Shown in pieces: positions 1 through 11,400 of a stretch of DNA of 64,000 bases (its first letter is position 1; every line of letters begins with the position of its first letter). The stretch comes from Dacryopinax spathularia. Taxonomy: Eukaryota > Basidiomycota > Dacrymycetes > Dacrymycetales > Dacrymycetaceae. The stretch spans positions 558,001 through 622,000 of the forward strand of contig JBBPFI010000004.1 of the NCBI GenBank assembly GCA_037974965.1, given 5' to 3'. The translations under genes and the position numbers were made by a program. Below the pieces are notes generated by a model that was given only the letters and a program-made list of their open reading frames with translations, made no database searches and was not told where the DNA came from.

Positions 1-1154
1 CCGTTCTTTCCAGCCTCACGTTCGGTATCAGTATGGCCTCGCTCACAACAGCACAGCGCCATCTCAAATGACAAAGGATACGACAGAAGCAAACGAACAA
101 GCATATGGTTCGTGCTTCTGTTTCTGAATATTGGGGAGCATGCCGCTGGAGGCGAGCGGCGAGCTTCGGAGGATGGCTGGCTCAGTGGCGGGTTGTTCGT
201 CGTCAAGTTTCGGCGGTTTTACTCCTCGCCCTCGGGTTTCAGACTGGGGTTCTTCTCGTGCATCGTATTCGATCGAAAGCGATCGACCGAAGCCCACCGT
301 ACGGATATCGTATGTCCAGCTGGAAGATGGAATGCGCAGATTGTTCGCTGCAACGAGAGCTTCGAATTCCAAAACTCGCACAATAATGATTGTATTCTGT
401 GCGTTCATGGAATATTCGCCGCCGGCATTTCCAGCCCGTCCAAGGTCCCGAAACTCAGAGAATGAACCTTCTGTGGCTACGATGGAAAAGATGGAAGTCT
501 TCGCCCTTTTCGTGGCGTACGTACATGCATTCAGCATCGAATGTCCGACGTCAGACCGCTCAGCACGAAGCGCAATGTAAGGCCATGTCATACCCCGCTG
601 CAGACCCTTCTAGCTACCAATATTTCTGGGCTAGCTGTCCCCTACTACGTATAGCCCAGGCTAGTCAGTCGTGTACGGCAGTCGTCTTTATTTCACATCA
701 AACTCAATACCCTTCGGGCGCCCTGCGCCCCCAGGGTGCTGTGGTCGAAATCCAGGGAAATAGCCAGGCGGCAAGGCACCAGGGTTTGAACCTTGCTTAA
801 GCGACCCCTGTCAGCAGGCCTCCCCGGGCTCTGAGGCAAGAATTGGGCGCAAGGAAAACGACCTCCGGCCTTCCCCGCACGCTGTCCCGGTCTCTCCGAT
901 TGACGGGTATAGGAAGGTGCATGCGGTCCTGTCTTCGTTTCTTCGTTCTTAGCCGCTCGAACCCTGGAAATAAGGCACGCATTCATCTATCATGTCATCG
1001 ATCCGTTCTGGAAGAGACGTTGGTATCTGAGACTATTTGATAATTACAAAACGCCCCCTTGAGCCCATTAATATTACGTCGAGCTAGCCGCTCGTGAAGA
1101 AACTGATTGGGAGAGAAACCGTACATTCCACGGCCGCCGAGTATTGACAATCAA
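1..1154. other. Left-edge stretch with no firmly supported gene
   Basis: The only long frame here is a minus-strand ORF at 64-591 (175 codons, listed separately). The rest, about 600-1154, is downstream of the minus-strand aspartic protease and shows no recognisable domain or RNA gene. A run near 765-795 looks faintly like a tRNA T-arm, but no cloverleaf can be built around it. Confidence 0.4.
64..591 (-). CDS. Hypothetical ORF, unrecognised
   Basis: An uninterrupted 175-codon frame starts at an ATG at 591 and ends at 64. I recognise no family. The middle is moderately hydrophobic (a short ALVAANN segment) and the C-terminal third is polar and proline/glutamate rich. There is no signal peptide or membrane segment. 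It could be a real single-exon gene, the last exon of a gene, or chance. The plus strand also has several overlapping frames of about 120-150 codons here, so frame length alone is weak evidence in this GC-rich genome. Confidence 0.22.
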   Translation of the reverse strand: MTWPYIALRAERSDVGHSMLNACTYATKRAKTSIFSIVATEGSFSEFRDLGRAGNAGGEYSMNAQNTIIIVRVLEFEALVAANNLRIPSSSWTYDIRTVGFGRSLSIEYDAREEPQSETRGRGVKPPKLDDEQPATEPAILRSSPLASSGMLPNIQKQKHEPYACSFASVVSFVI

Positions 1155-3170
1155 TCATGCATGATAGAAATCGCGTTGTCCGAAACCGATCCTTGGTGTT
1201 CCGGGTCGGGCATCAAATAGGGCATACACCCGCTTGAGGAATACCTGTGGGAAATAATCAATCAATCAATGTTCGATGATGAGGACCACATCCGTTACGC
1301 ACATCGCCAAAGATATCCTACGAAGGAACGTTCAGTAACATGTAGGGTGGAATGCAAAGAGTGGCTGACCTGTTTATTGCTACCTCTACTTTGGATTGAA
1401 CCGAACATGTAGCCCTTGATGGAAGCTGTCGAGAATTTGAGGTCTTCTCCTGGTATACCGAAGTAACGATCGCCACAAGCAAAATAGATATCGGGGCAAG
1501 TCGCGTTGGCAGGCACGATCCAGCCGCCAGCGGCGTGGTTCAAGGTCGCGCCTCGTACGGCAGAATAGATAGAGTACACGATATTATCGTCCAATAGAAT
1601 CCTGAAGAGAATTAGGACATAGGGAGGAGGAGCGAGGACCCGCCTTACAGTGTCGTTCCAGTATCCTGGCATGCCGATTAGAGCCAATCTCTCGAAGTGC
1701 AAAGGTTGAATGCTCACAGCAATCGCCGTGTTTCCCGCAGGTCTCGGAAACTCATGCTTCCCAATCATAATAGCCCGACTCTCAAACTCCCACCAGCCAT
1801 TGCTCGGATCAACATACGTCGTCCAGATATCAACCCCAGGCGGGAGCACGCCTCCGTTGACGTGGCCGAAGGTGTAGAAGCCTGCAACCTAGATCAGCTC
1901 GCTGGTGACTGGCACATGAACGAGGTGACGTGCCTCCGCTATCTCCTTTGTCGAGTTTGACGGTAAATATTGGCTGATGGACATGATCAGTGATGTCTGC
2001 CTGATATGATGGATGAAAGTGTCCGTACGCGATCTAACAGTTTCTGATCGAGCATGTTCTGAAACGGGGTCTGTGGAACGCCATGATCCATCAAACTTCA
2101 TCAAGGGTATCATCATTTTGGGGCTTCGCACCTTCTGCTTTGTCGGCTTGACGGTATTGATCCTGTATCAAGCAGTTAAACCCAGCCTCTCCGGCTCCAC
2201 TCTTTGGACACACTTGGAGAACGCCAGCCCAAACAGCCCATCACTCTGCGCATCACTCAAAAACGCTCCACTCAGATTCGTAGCCGTCTCCACCGCCTGA
2301 TTCGCCACTTTCACACCTTGAACCGTAACAGTATCATAGTATACATCTCCCTCTGTATCCCATATCAGCGCAGATCGATCGAGGAGAGGCAAGATGCATA
2401 CGGGCACCAGAGCCGTCGGCGTATTGGATGTTCCATGTCAGTCCTTGGGCATGCCTCGCGGTTCGGGATTGCGAGGGGTGGTATATCTTTCGGCCGGCTT
2501 TGGATGCTCGGACTTGGGAGGACCATACCCATCTGGAGGCATATCAGCCGGGTTACTGGGCGACTTCGCTGATCTCTGCCCACAGATCTGAACTGCCTAA
2601 GCGACACCGTCAGTCGCTCAGTCACGACCGGTGCGTTCGTGAGTTATGCTCACCAGTATCGAAGTCTAGGTTCAGCGTGACGCCGGGTGTGCCGATAGTC
2701 TATGCGATGCGGCTGAGTTGAGAAAGGCTCTTATATGCGCCTGGTTCTACCTACCACCGGTACGACATACTGCACACAGATCAACACCATGCAGCGCATT
2801 TTGTTGAGCGCATTCTCACCTCCGAATCTGGACCCACCATCAGTACATGCGCATACACCCCGACACGCATAAGCTACGCACCATTCTGCACATCTTCCGC
2901 CGGCACGTCCGCAAACGCCCTCGAGTACTTTGCGATCCCCGCTGGGATTGCCGACCTCGCAGTGATGAACCCATTGTGGTTCATCATACTCTTCTGGTAC
3001 ATCTGGCCTCCGACGTCGGAAAAGTAGGTGACGGCATGATTCCCGACGTCCCAGACTCCGTGGTCGTTCGGCTGCTCACTGATGATGCCGCGTCGGACGA
3101 GATGGTTGTTGTGCACGAAGAAGGTTGCGGTATCCGAGTGCGTGATGCCCCATCGTAGTGCTGACCTGCA
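1155..3170 (-). CDS. Secreted-type aspartic protease (peptidase family A1), many small exons
   Basis: This is a pepsin-like endopeptidase. Spliced by GT-AG rules, the minus strand gives a propeptide-like stretch (about 2880-3115) ending VPAEDVQN, then DSEYVVPVTIGTPGV, the first catalytic DTG with SSDLW (about 2590-2700), [14 protein letters not shown], the strand [27 protein letters not shown], then WWEF, the second catalytic DTGTT, GGWIVPA, and the closing [10 protein letters not shown] and [12 protein letters not shown]. The stop is at 1155-1157. At least ten introns are needed. DTGTT sits alone in a 17-nt exon (1649-1665), and the DSE coding stretch appears to be an 8-nt exon. One junction, just after SSDLW (about 2550-2600), is not explained by a GT-AG intron: about 50 extra bases interrupt the frame, so the copy may be damaged or use an unusual splice site. 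The start codon and signal peptide were not located; the upper boundary is approximate. Confidence 0.75.
1649..1665 (-). other. 17-nt micro-exon encoding the second catalytic DTGTT of the aspartic protease
   Basis: Read on the minus strand, GCGATTGCT is followed by a GTGAGC donor, the intron ends at GCCAG, 17 bases encode D-T-G-T-T plus two bases of the next codon, and a GTAAGG donor opens the next intron, which ends TTCAG. Joining the pieces gives A-I-A-D-T-G-T-T-L-I-L-L-D, the expected active-site block of A1 proteases. Neither flanking frame supplies this motif. Confidence 0.8.
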
Positions 3171-4060
3171 ATATGTGGCGCAAGACAGGTTGTCAGATCA
3201 GGCTGGGAAGGCAGGCTCAGGGGTGTGGACGGACCGAGCATAGCTGGCAGCTCCGTTCGCCTGCCACTGGTGGTTGTGCACGCATACACAGGTGAAGAGC
3301 TGTTGCGCAACGTTGTCCATTTCCTATTGTATTTCTTGTTCGTACAAAGTCGAGACCGATAGCCCGCCAGCAAAAGAATTAGAATACACAAACTAGCATA
3401 GCATATAGGAGGCGACGTCGTCTATGGGTATGAGTACATCGCTAGCACATCGGTGGACGGCGGCACGGCGAGCATGGGCATTGCACTGCCTGGGAGGACT
3501 TCGGGTTCGCCGAGCACAGGGGCTGACGCTGAGAAGTTCGACACGCGCGCGCGCGCCAAGCCCGAGCAGATCGCCATAACCAACGAACGCGAACCCGGCT
3601 GATCACGAGATCTGCCAGGCTCGTATAAAGGGGCCGGCGATCAGAAAAGCTGTACTGCGCCAGAAGCTGGGACTCGGGAGGGAGGGAAGAAGTGGAACAT
3701 ATTGTTTCGACTTCACTGCCTGTTCTCGCTGTTCTTCTTAGTGCTATCAGAGACGTCTGGGACGGCCGTACCGGCAGCTGTGAGTATGGTTACGTCTCGT
3801 CACGTCACTGGCATTCCATTATCTCTGTTTGCTCCAACAGGTCGCGTTCTGTATGGGATTTGTATGGATATCCACGGTCGGACTGTAATACAAAAGGTCA
3901 TTGGGTCGGGTGCCTGGCCGAACGAGCGGCCGGCGACCTTGTTTTCCCAAACGCCCATGGCCCGTGCGTCAGGAAGCAGGTTGGATGGTCGTGGAATTTG
4001 GCAGGGCCTATTGTCGAAAACGGGACTGGCCCGTCATCGCCTTCACGTCAGAGGGCAGCG
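3171..4060. other. Upstream region of the aspartic protease; weak ORFs only
   Basis: It holds a short GC dinucleotide run (about 3543-3556), a TATA-like tcgtataaag at about 3621-3630 on the plus strand, and, 70-80 bases further, an ATG at 3702 opening a hydrophobic leader (listed separately). Nothing else is recognisable. Confidence 0.4.
3702..4060 (+). CDS. Possible short secreted ORF, truncated by a transposon insertion
   Basis: The frame starts MFRLHCLFSLFFLVL, a plausible signal peptide, about 75 bases after a TATA-like sequence. A potential intron (GTGAGTATGG to CAACAG, about 3780-3840) follows. None of the three continuing frames matches a family I know. The frame runs straight into the left end of the 4061-4637 transposon, so any gene here would have been split by the insertion. 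The sequence right of the element (about 4648-4954) again has an open frame but no domain. Weakly supported. Confidence 0.2.
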
Positions 4061-4182
4061 GAAGTTTTTGCTCGGATGCCCCGCATCCCGAGCGATATTG
4101 CTCGGATACCCTTACTTCCGTCTAAATTGCTCGAATACCCTTGTGTTGCGCGTCATGTTAACAATATGGTAGTCAATCAATA
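4061..4182 (+). repeat. Left terminal inverted repeat with three ~30-nt sub-repeats
   Basis: Within the arm the word TTGCTCGGATRCCC recurs at about 4068 and 4098, with the variant TTGCTCGAATACCC at 4127, a period of about 30 bases. The mirrored arm carries the same three units. Regular sub-terminal units of this kind are commonly transposase-binding sites; that role is inferred. Confidence 0.8.
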
Positions 4183-4516
4183 AAATCTTGATGCATAATG
4201 ACATTGCACAATGGCAAGCTTCGCCCATAAAGTTCTTATATTTGGATAGAAATTGCTTTAACTAAAATTAAAGTTTGTTTTGCATTCTGCCTATGAATTT
4301 TGACGCACTTGGACATATTAAAGCTCAAGATTTAAGGTCTTATTAATTAGATATGTGGTCATTAGTTACTTGCCTTGATTGAGCTTGTTTTTAATGCTGA
4401 CAGCACCCTGAGCAACACCAATTAATAGAAGAGCTTCCAAGCTTTCCCAAAAGACGTCTGGCAAGCAGGATGTTCATAATAACTGCTACTGTAACATTTC
4501 CATGAACTTATTGTCT

Positions 4517-4637
4517 ATTAATTGACCACCATATTGTTGACGCAACGCGCGACACAAGGGCATCCGAGCAAATTAGACGGAAGTAAGGGTATCCGAGCAA
4601 TAAAACTCGGGAGCAAGGGCATCGGAGCAAAAACTTC
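4517..4637 (-). repeat. Right terminal inverted repeat of the same element
   Basis: Its reverse complement begins GAAGTTTTTGCTCCGATGCC and follows the left arm to the shared CAATATGGTRGTCAAT block. The 10-bp target duplication follows directly at 4638-4647. Confidence 0.8.
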
Positions 4638-4647
4638 GAGGGCAGCG

Positions 4648-5672
4648 GGATGAACGGGCGAGAGCTGTCTGGTTCATTATCACGGGCACAACATACTGGC
4701 GGGGAATGGCCTTCCGGGAATGCATGGGAGACGCGCCATATCGCGCTCCCCTCTCACTCAGCCTTTCCATGGCTCGCGTGGAGGTGAAAGAGGACCCCGC
4801 GAGTACATCGGGTGGCGCGTCAGAAGAAGCCGATCTCAGAGTTCATGATGTCAGGGCAGGATTCCAAAAGAAACTGGCTCTTGGCCCCGCAACTGATATG
4901 TGGGAAGCCGTTGTCAGGTCAGATCCCCAGCGAGAAGGCTTGCAGGTTGGCTGACCCGCGGGTTCCCAACTGACTTGGAAGACTTCCTACAAGCTGATTA
5001 TTTTTCGCTGCGCATCAAGTCACTGGTCGAAGGAGGGTGACAAAGTGGTGGTTGTGGCCGGCAGACGACGCCACGTCATCGAGCGATGCTGGCCTATGGC
5101 GTAGGGAGGGTAGCCCCCGGGGTCCTCCGAAGGCACCAAAAAAAGAGGTGAATTGCAGTGAGAGCGGACTGCGCGATTGAGCGGGAACGAGGACACAGGA
5201 GGCGTCTGAGTGGTCCGGAAGATAACGGAAGTAATTTATGTTCATGGGATCTGCCCTTTACGCCAATTTCTCTTCCGGGAAGGAAGGCCCGTCTGAACCG
5301 GTTTTGGCCTCACACTCAGGAGACGGCCGGCCGGCTGGGTTGGGACGATTGGGTGAGATGGTGGGAAGCACCACGCGCCAGTGACCGCCTTTGCTCCCCC
5401 CTTCCCCCCTCTGCGACCTCCCTCTCCTGGTTTAACCTTCCCTCTTCTTCTGCGCAACCCGGTTGCCATCCCTCATTCCCCCTTCTCTCTCCCGCCCCAT
5501 CACGGCCTCGAACAGCTTCCTTTCCTTTAACTCCCCCTCCACTGCCCCCCTCTTGCCGCATTCCTAGCTTTATCTTTCTTACTTCCCCCCAACCCCGCTA
5601 CTCTCCTTCGACACGACTTTTCTCGTTCCACCCCTCTACTCGCCGCCTTCCTACCTTATCGGCTCATGAGCA
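4648..5672. other. Intergenic and 5' leader region, strongly pyrimidine-rich from 5390
   Basis: There is an unassigned open frame to about 4954. From about 5390 to 5670 the plus strand is dominated by C and T (runs such as ccccccttcccccctctgcg), which in basidiomycetes is typical of the region just upstream of a strong transcription start. It leads into the ATG at 5673. Confidence 0.45.
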
Positions 5673-6859
5673 ATGCCTTACTACACTCGCTCAAGCGGTC
5701 GCAAGTCGGTCTCATCCGACGCCGCTCCCTCAACACCGATTAGGCGGGCTTCATCCTCAAAGGCGGTCGAGGTACCTCCCGTCGTCGCCTCCCCTCCGAG
5801 CCCTACACGCACCGCGAATGGCCCTCACCCTCTCCTACGCGATCTCCCCATCCCCATCTCCCCGGAAGACGCGCGGAACGAGATCCTCATGGCCGTCGTG
5901 AGCATTCTGGCCGAACAAAAGGTGCGCATGACCGCATATATGCGTCATCTTCTCTCGCTGACAAACATTCTTCCTGTCCGTAGGAGCCGAAGCCTTTGAC
6001 CACCTACGACTTCGCCAGGCTCACCCCACACAAGGCGAACGCGCTGAGCACTTGTATACGAGCTCATCTTCGACGCGACCTGCCTTACCACCTTCTCGTT
6101 CGCCACGATCCAGTGGGCGAAAGCAAGATCCCTGCTTACTCGCTTAATATTCCCGGGTCTACCCCTGCGCAAGCTCGCGCTGCTCCTTTGGCCCACGAGC
6201 AGACCGCTGCAGAAGCCGATATGGAGCTCGACTTGCGCGATGACTTCGAGGTGGATGTGGATATCGAAGGCGACGCCGTGAAAATGGAGGAACCAGACGA
6301 TACGTTCGAGGCCTTCAGCTCGCCTGCAGGATCTGCTTCGCCTGTCATAACCCCTCCACCTCCGCTCTCGTCCTCCATCCCCCGACTCCGCTCCCACTTC
6401 GTCGAAAACCTAGCGATGCCTTCCCGTGGCATTTCGCCTGACGCGACTTCCGATGGGTCAAGCCCTCCCTCTACTCCCCTCTCCCCCCCCTCTCCGCTCG
6501 TTCCTGCTGTCGTTCCCCTAAGTCCGACGACTGGCATCCTCAGCCAAGGCTTCAAGGCCATGCTCCTCCAAGAACCTGCAAAGAGCACACTTGATTCTTA
6601 CGCGTCCTCACCTGTGCTGGATGTCAACGCGGGTTTCTTCCCCACCATGACGATGGTTGGCCATCCTTACCAACCGCAGATTGCGCAAGAAGACTACATC
6701 TCTTACAAGCAATCCGTCATGATGAATGTGCAAGCCTACCCCCAACCAGCTGCTCCGACCACAGAAACGACGTGGGATTCTGGAGACGACTGGATGATGG
6801 GACCTGAGAGCATGCCGCTGGATGAGCTCGACCGGGAGCTCAGCGAGGCATGGCACTGA
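5673..6859 (+). CDS. Conserved-looking, mostly disordered protein of unknown function
   Basis: Two exons (5673-5921 and 5984-6859) join across a 62-nt intron to give 374 residues. The N-terminus MPYYTRSSGRKS and the first 60 residues are basic, serine and proline rich. A more ordered central block follows (about 65-130): P-I-P-I-S-P-E-D-A-R-N-E-I-L, then TTYDFARLTPHKANAL and RAHLRRDLPYHLL. The rest is acidic and proline rich, ending DELDRELSEAWH. There is no membrane segment. The composition suggests a nuclear regulator, but I recognise no named domain. The intron carries GCATATATGCG at 5934-5944. The pyrimidine-rich leader suggests good expression. Confidence 0.7.
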
Positions 6860-8484
6860 ATCGACCGAGAAAAGCATCGAGGCTGACTGGTTCGCCTGCG
6901 TCTACGCTCGGTCCAGCAAACCCCGGCCATCCGTTCTTTTCTGCTGCAACTCGACTACATGAATCTGGATCGCTATGGCGACAAATCCGAAAATTCACAC
7001 AATCATTCGACAATCGACAATCGATATGTAATCGTTAGTCTGCTACAGACGCAGCAAACAATGTTTTCAAGCTACTCGTACTCGAACCCCTCTCAGCAAA
7101 CCTACCGTACTAACGACTACATCGACTCGACACATTCGGTACTCGGTCTTTTCTCTTCTCGCTTTCCCTTATCCAACTGTATGTTTTTCTCTCGCTCTGT
7201 CGACCTTTCCCTCCTCTCTCCCTCTCTTCGGGCCTATCGGGCTTTAGCTGGTCTGTCTGTGATGATGTGCTTTGGGCTGTTTTTCGGGTGTTGCTGTGCT
7301 GTGCTGGGACGATGAAGAAACCCTCTGTATCCTAAGAAGACCGATCCGATTCAAGCTGATCCTGATCGTTGTGTTGTTATAAATACAATACACACTGTTT
7401 CTGCAACAATCCCTATGCGTGTGATGCGGATTCTGACAGCTCATCAAGCGCGATCCAGTCGCTGTACACTATGGCCTGTGGCCAGGCTGTGCTATGCGGT
7501 CAGTTGAATGCTGATACTGATCCTGTTAGGCGATGTATAGTGTGGCTCGGAAATACGCTCCAGTTAGCTCATGCTCCGGCTCAAGAAGCAGCGCGGTAGC
7601 ATTCGGCTGCAGCGCGAAGCACCACCACCGACCGGTCTCACGCATATGAGCGAGGGATTGGCCAGACCAGACTCAAAAGGCTCAAGGTGACCTGACCTGA
7701 CATGGGTGACATCCGCTCCCGGGCGGATTGCGGGATTGGGCGCATATGCATATGCATGCGGTTCGACCCCACCCGTATGCATACCGGACTGAGCTTAGCT
7801 AGACTCTTCCTTCCTTCCCTTCCCCAAGCAATCCAATGTTAGGGTTGGCTGCTGGTGCTGGAGGGTTCTAGTGCTCGGTCCCCCACACCCAGTTCGGCGT
7901 CTTCCCCTGCAATTCGGTAGCTTGCGACCTTGTAGGTGTTGTGATCTGCGGTGAACGTGCGAATAAGGAGATGATGTTGTTGTCATAAGTTTGTTAGTAG
8001 TTGTGCAGTACTTTCCCCGCTTGATCTAGAGTGGTCGGGTTAGTGCCTGAATTGTGTGTCGGAGATTGGGAGACCCTTGCTCCAAATGCACTCAGTCTGG
8101 CCTAGCTTTGGGGCAGCGAGCCCTCAGCGGTCGTACGCGTGACGACCCCTTGCAGTGTCCGCTCGTGATCGACGACGACCACTGCTACTCTCCTCCCCCT
8201 TCCCCACCATCCTCCTCCTCGCTCAATCAAAGGGATTTCATCTACAAGTCCTTAATACCTAATCATCCTCATCCTCTTCCCATCTCTTTCAAAGAAGAAA
8301 AAAGGCGATTGTATTGCCCCCTTGTTTTGCTTGTCTTTCCCACTTTTTCCCCATTTCTCCACGTTCCCTCACTCTCTGGATCCGCGACCCGGTTCGGTCT
8401 CTCGCTACGGCCGTCCCTTACCCCACCACGCACGCACTTACTTGACTCCTCACTCCGCTTCGACTGGGACAGTGGACAAGGACG
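6860..8484. other. Long intergenic region with the Puf-gene leader
   Basis: There are several short frames but none with a domain. It contains a compact palindromic run at about 7740-7760 (cgcatatgcatatgcatgcg) and, from about 8190 to 8480, a pyrimidine-rich leader in front of the next gene. No RNA gene was recognised. Confidence 0.4.
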
Positions 8485-11400
8485 ATGTCCTCCTCACTCT
8501 CTACCACACCGGATCAGTTCAAGCCTCCGTCAGGCAAGACCCCGCCGCCCGCAGGCTCGGCAGCCTACTCAAAAAGGTGCGCCAAAATTCATTTTTGCAC
8601 ATTCTGATCCGCACAACCGTTCGCTCATCATTTCTCTGTTTTTCCCTTCCGGGGTCTGCAGGGCATGGGAGATCCAAGCTGAGGAACGGATGAACACGCG
8701 GTATCGGCCTCCGGCGCTGCGTGCGCTTTCGAGCAGCGGGGACGGAGGGGGCACACCGTCCGAGACGTCGGCGTCAGTCACAAGTCCGAGCGAGTCGGTC
8801 GGGACGTCTCCGTCGAGCAACTACCCTCCAGGCTTCAGGCGGGCAAGGGCAGGAACCTTGCCCTCGAACGTTACTCTCGCCGCTGACAACCTCTTTGGCT
8901 CGGCTCCCTCGCTGTCACAGAGCAACAGCGCGACCTCCCTCGTCGACATTGCCGCCAATGCACCGCTTGCACGGCCTAGTCTGCGGCATGCCAATTCGGT
9001 CCAGTCGGCCTCTTCTGATCGATTGAACCGCCTTCGGTCAGGCTCGCTCACCACTTTGCCTTCTGGTTTGTCGTCCGCGTTCGGTCCTGCGGTGTTTGCG
9101 TCTTCCTGGCTCGCTAGCTCCAGCTCGAGGGAAACGTCCGGGCTCGGCACCGCCCTAGAACCGGAGTACAACGAACTCCCACGTCCTCGTGTCCAGACCG
9201 AGACAAGCATGAACGACGAATACGGCCATCGTACACTCGACTACCTAGGCCTTGATGAATCCCCGACCGTGCGCGCTCCACCTCCCGCAACCGTCTCAGA
9301 GCTGCGCAACCAGGCCCAGGCGGCCATCGCTGGCAGTCTTTCCCATCCGTCCAGGCACCGAGCGCAGACGGTGTCCAACTTCAACCGCCGCTCGCTCGCT
9401 TTCCCCCAAGGTGGAGGACTGGACCTGGGCGAACCGAGGATCGTCGAGCCCCAGAGGGACGAGTACACGCTATATAGGGAATCGCAGCCCATGACCCGTC
9501 CCCGCGTTGACTCACTCGAGGGAGCTCTGGGTCCCAACCAGCTGCTGTACACCAATTCCTACGTGGCGAAGGGGTTCAAGCCGCAGCAGCATTTGTCCAG
9601 CACCGCTGCCGCTTCCCGTCCTCGGGCAGTCTCAGTAAGCCTGTTGGAAGACAGCCTGCGTACAACCACTGCTCAGCGACACAGCGGCGGTGCCGGTGGG
9701 CTCGGTGCCCCCAGCTACCTATCGGAAGGCGCCCCTCCTGCCCCCGGCTTCCTCTCCACCCCAGGATCAGGCACGTCCACCCCAACGCCCAACTCCATCC
9801 TCCGTAACGCTCCCTCAGTACACGGCGACCCCCGCTCGTCCGCCGACCCCAAGCCAGCCCTAACACGACCAACAATCCAGACCGTCGGAGTGCGGTTCCC
9901 CGATACGCAGCTCGAGACCCCCTCGCGCACGGGGAGCCTGCTCTCCGTCCCTCTTAGCAGCACGGGCTCGAGATCTGTTTCTCCCAAGGCGACGGAGGGG
10001 AACAATCAGACTCCGTCCAGGAGCTTGTGGATCGGCAATCTGGACAGCCATATTACGGGCCAGATGCTGGCGAACGCGTTTGCGAAGTATGGCCCGATCG
10101 AGAGTTTCAGGATGCTTGCCGAGAAGGTCTGTTTTCTCACTCCAAATCTTGTGTATCATCAACTGACACGGAGGCTAGGAATGCGGCTTTGTCAACTTTG
10201 TCGATATATCCGACGCCATCAGAGCGAAGGAAGACGTCCTCGAAGCGCAAGGCGGCGTAATCCCCTCCCTGGGAAACTCCCAGCCGGTCCGGATCGGGTT
10301 CGGGAAGATCGACAGCGCCCCGTCAACCCCAATGGGGGTCACTTCGCCCGGCGGTGCCCCAGGCGGGGTCACCAGTCCTCTTTCTGCCGTTGCGCCCTCT
10401 GCTGCCGGTGGAGGAGGGATGGAGGCTCAGCTCCAGAGCTCCCCGACGAGGGCGCTCTGGATTGGGAGTATCCCGTCTACTACGACGCCGGCGACGATCT
10501 TGTCGATCTTTAGTCCGTTTGGGCCTATCGAGTCTGCTCGCGTGCTTACGCACAAGAACTGCGGCTTTGGTACGTATTTCCTGTTGAGTGGTGGATAAAT
10601 ATGCTGATCCATGAGCGGCGGATAGTCAACTTCGAACGCCTCGACGATGCTGTCCGCGCTAGAAAAGCCCTCAACGGACGCGACGTCCTCGGCCCCGACG
10701 TCGGTGCCATCCGGATCGGCTTCGCCCGCGTCCCCACAAAAGGCGCCGTCACGCCCACCGGGCTCGAAAACGTGACCGAAGAAAGCGGGTACATCACCGG
10801 TCCCTCCGGAGTAGGCGACATGTCCATCGGCGCTGCCATCCACGCTCTCAGGAACATAAAGGGCGCCTCGTCCGTCCCGACCGACCAGCAGATCCTGGGT
10901 GGATCGGTCGAGAACTACCGCTCGAACCTTTTGCTGAATATGGTTAGCTCGGGGTTGCATGGGCCGACCGATACGGCCGAGGGGAACAAGACGGGTCCTT
11001 TGATCACTGAGCAGCAGATGATCATGCGCGAGCTGAGTGATGGTGTTCCTAGCGAGCCGTACTTGCAAGCTATGGCTGGTAGGTCACCCTCTTGCTCATG
11101 TAATCCAGTCATGCTGACATGCGACAGAATTCCGCCCGCCAACGATGTACTATACTACCATCCCTCCCGTCGCTGAGCGTGGCAACAACCGCCGTTGGGA
11201 CGCCACCAAGCTCCGAGACCTGCGCAAGAAACTCGACGCCGGTGCCCTCACGCTAGAAGAAGTCGACGCGACCGTCGCCGAACTCCTAGACGGCGAGATC
11301 GTAGAGCTCGCCTCTGACTGGCTAGGGAACACAGTCGTGCAGAAGCTCTTTGAGAAATGCTCGCTCGAACCCCGGCTGCGTATGCTCGAGCGGCTCGCGC

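Larger units (their letters stand above)
4061..4637. mobile_element. Non-autonomous TIR DNA transposon (Mutator-like MITE)
   Basis: The two ends are long terminal inverted repeats beginning GAAGTTTTTGCTC. The left arm (about 4061-4182) and the reverse complement of the right arm (about 4517-4637) align over some 120 bases with a limited number of substitutions. The element is flanked by a perfect 10-bp direct repeat, GAGGGCAGCG, at 4051-4060 and 4638-4647, which is the target-site duplication. Long TIRs with a duplication of 9-11 bp are typical of Mutator-like elements. The 330-bp interior is AT-rich and has no transposase, so mobility would depend on an enzyme from elsewhere. The perfect target repeat with diverged arms suggests an insertion that is not very old. 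Confidence 0.85.

Noticed and set aside
720-800. tRNA-like sequence with ggtttgaacc
   Set aside because: No acceptor stem or D/anticodon arms can be paired around it; only the T-loop-like word is present.
3543-3556. CG dinucleotide run (cgcgcgcgcgcg)
   Set aside because: Simple short repeat; no structure or gene attached.
7740-7790. Possible tRNA or palindromic site around cgcatatgcatatgcatgcggttcgacc
   Set aside because: The ggttcgacc word is tempting, but the arms do not form a cloverleaf; the palindromic run is short and lies between genes.
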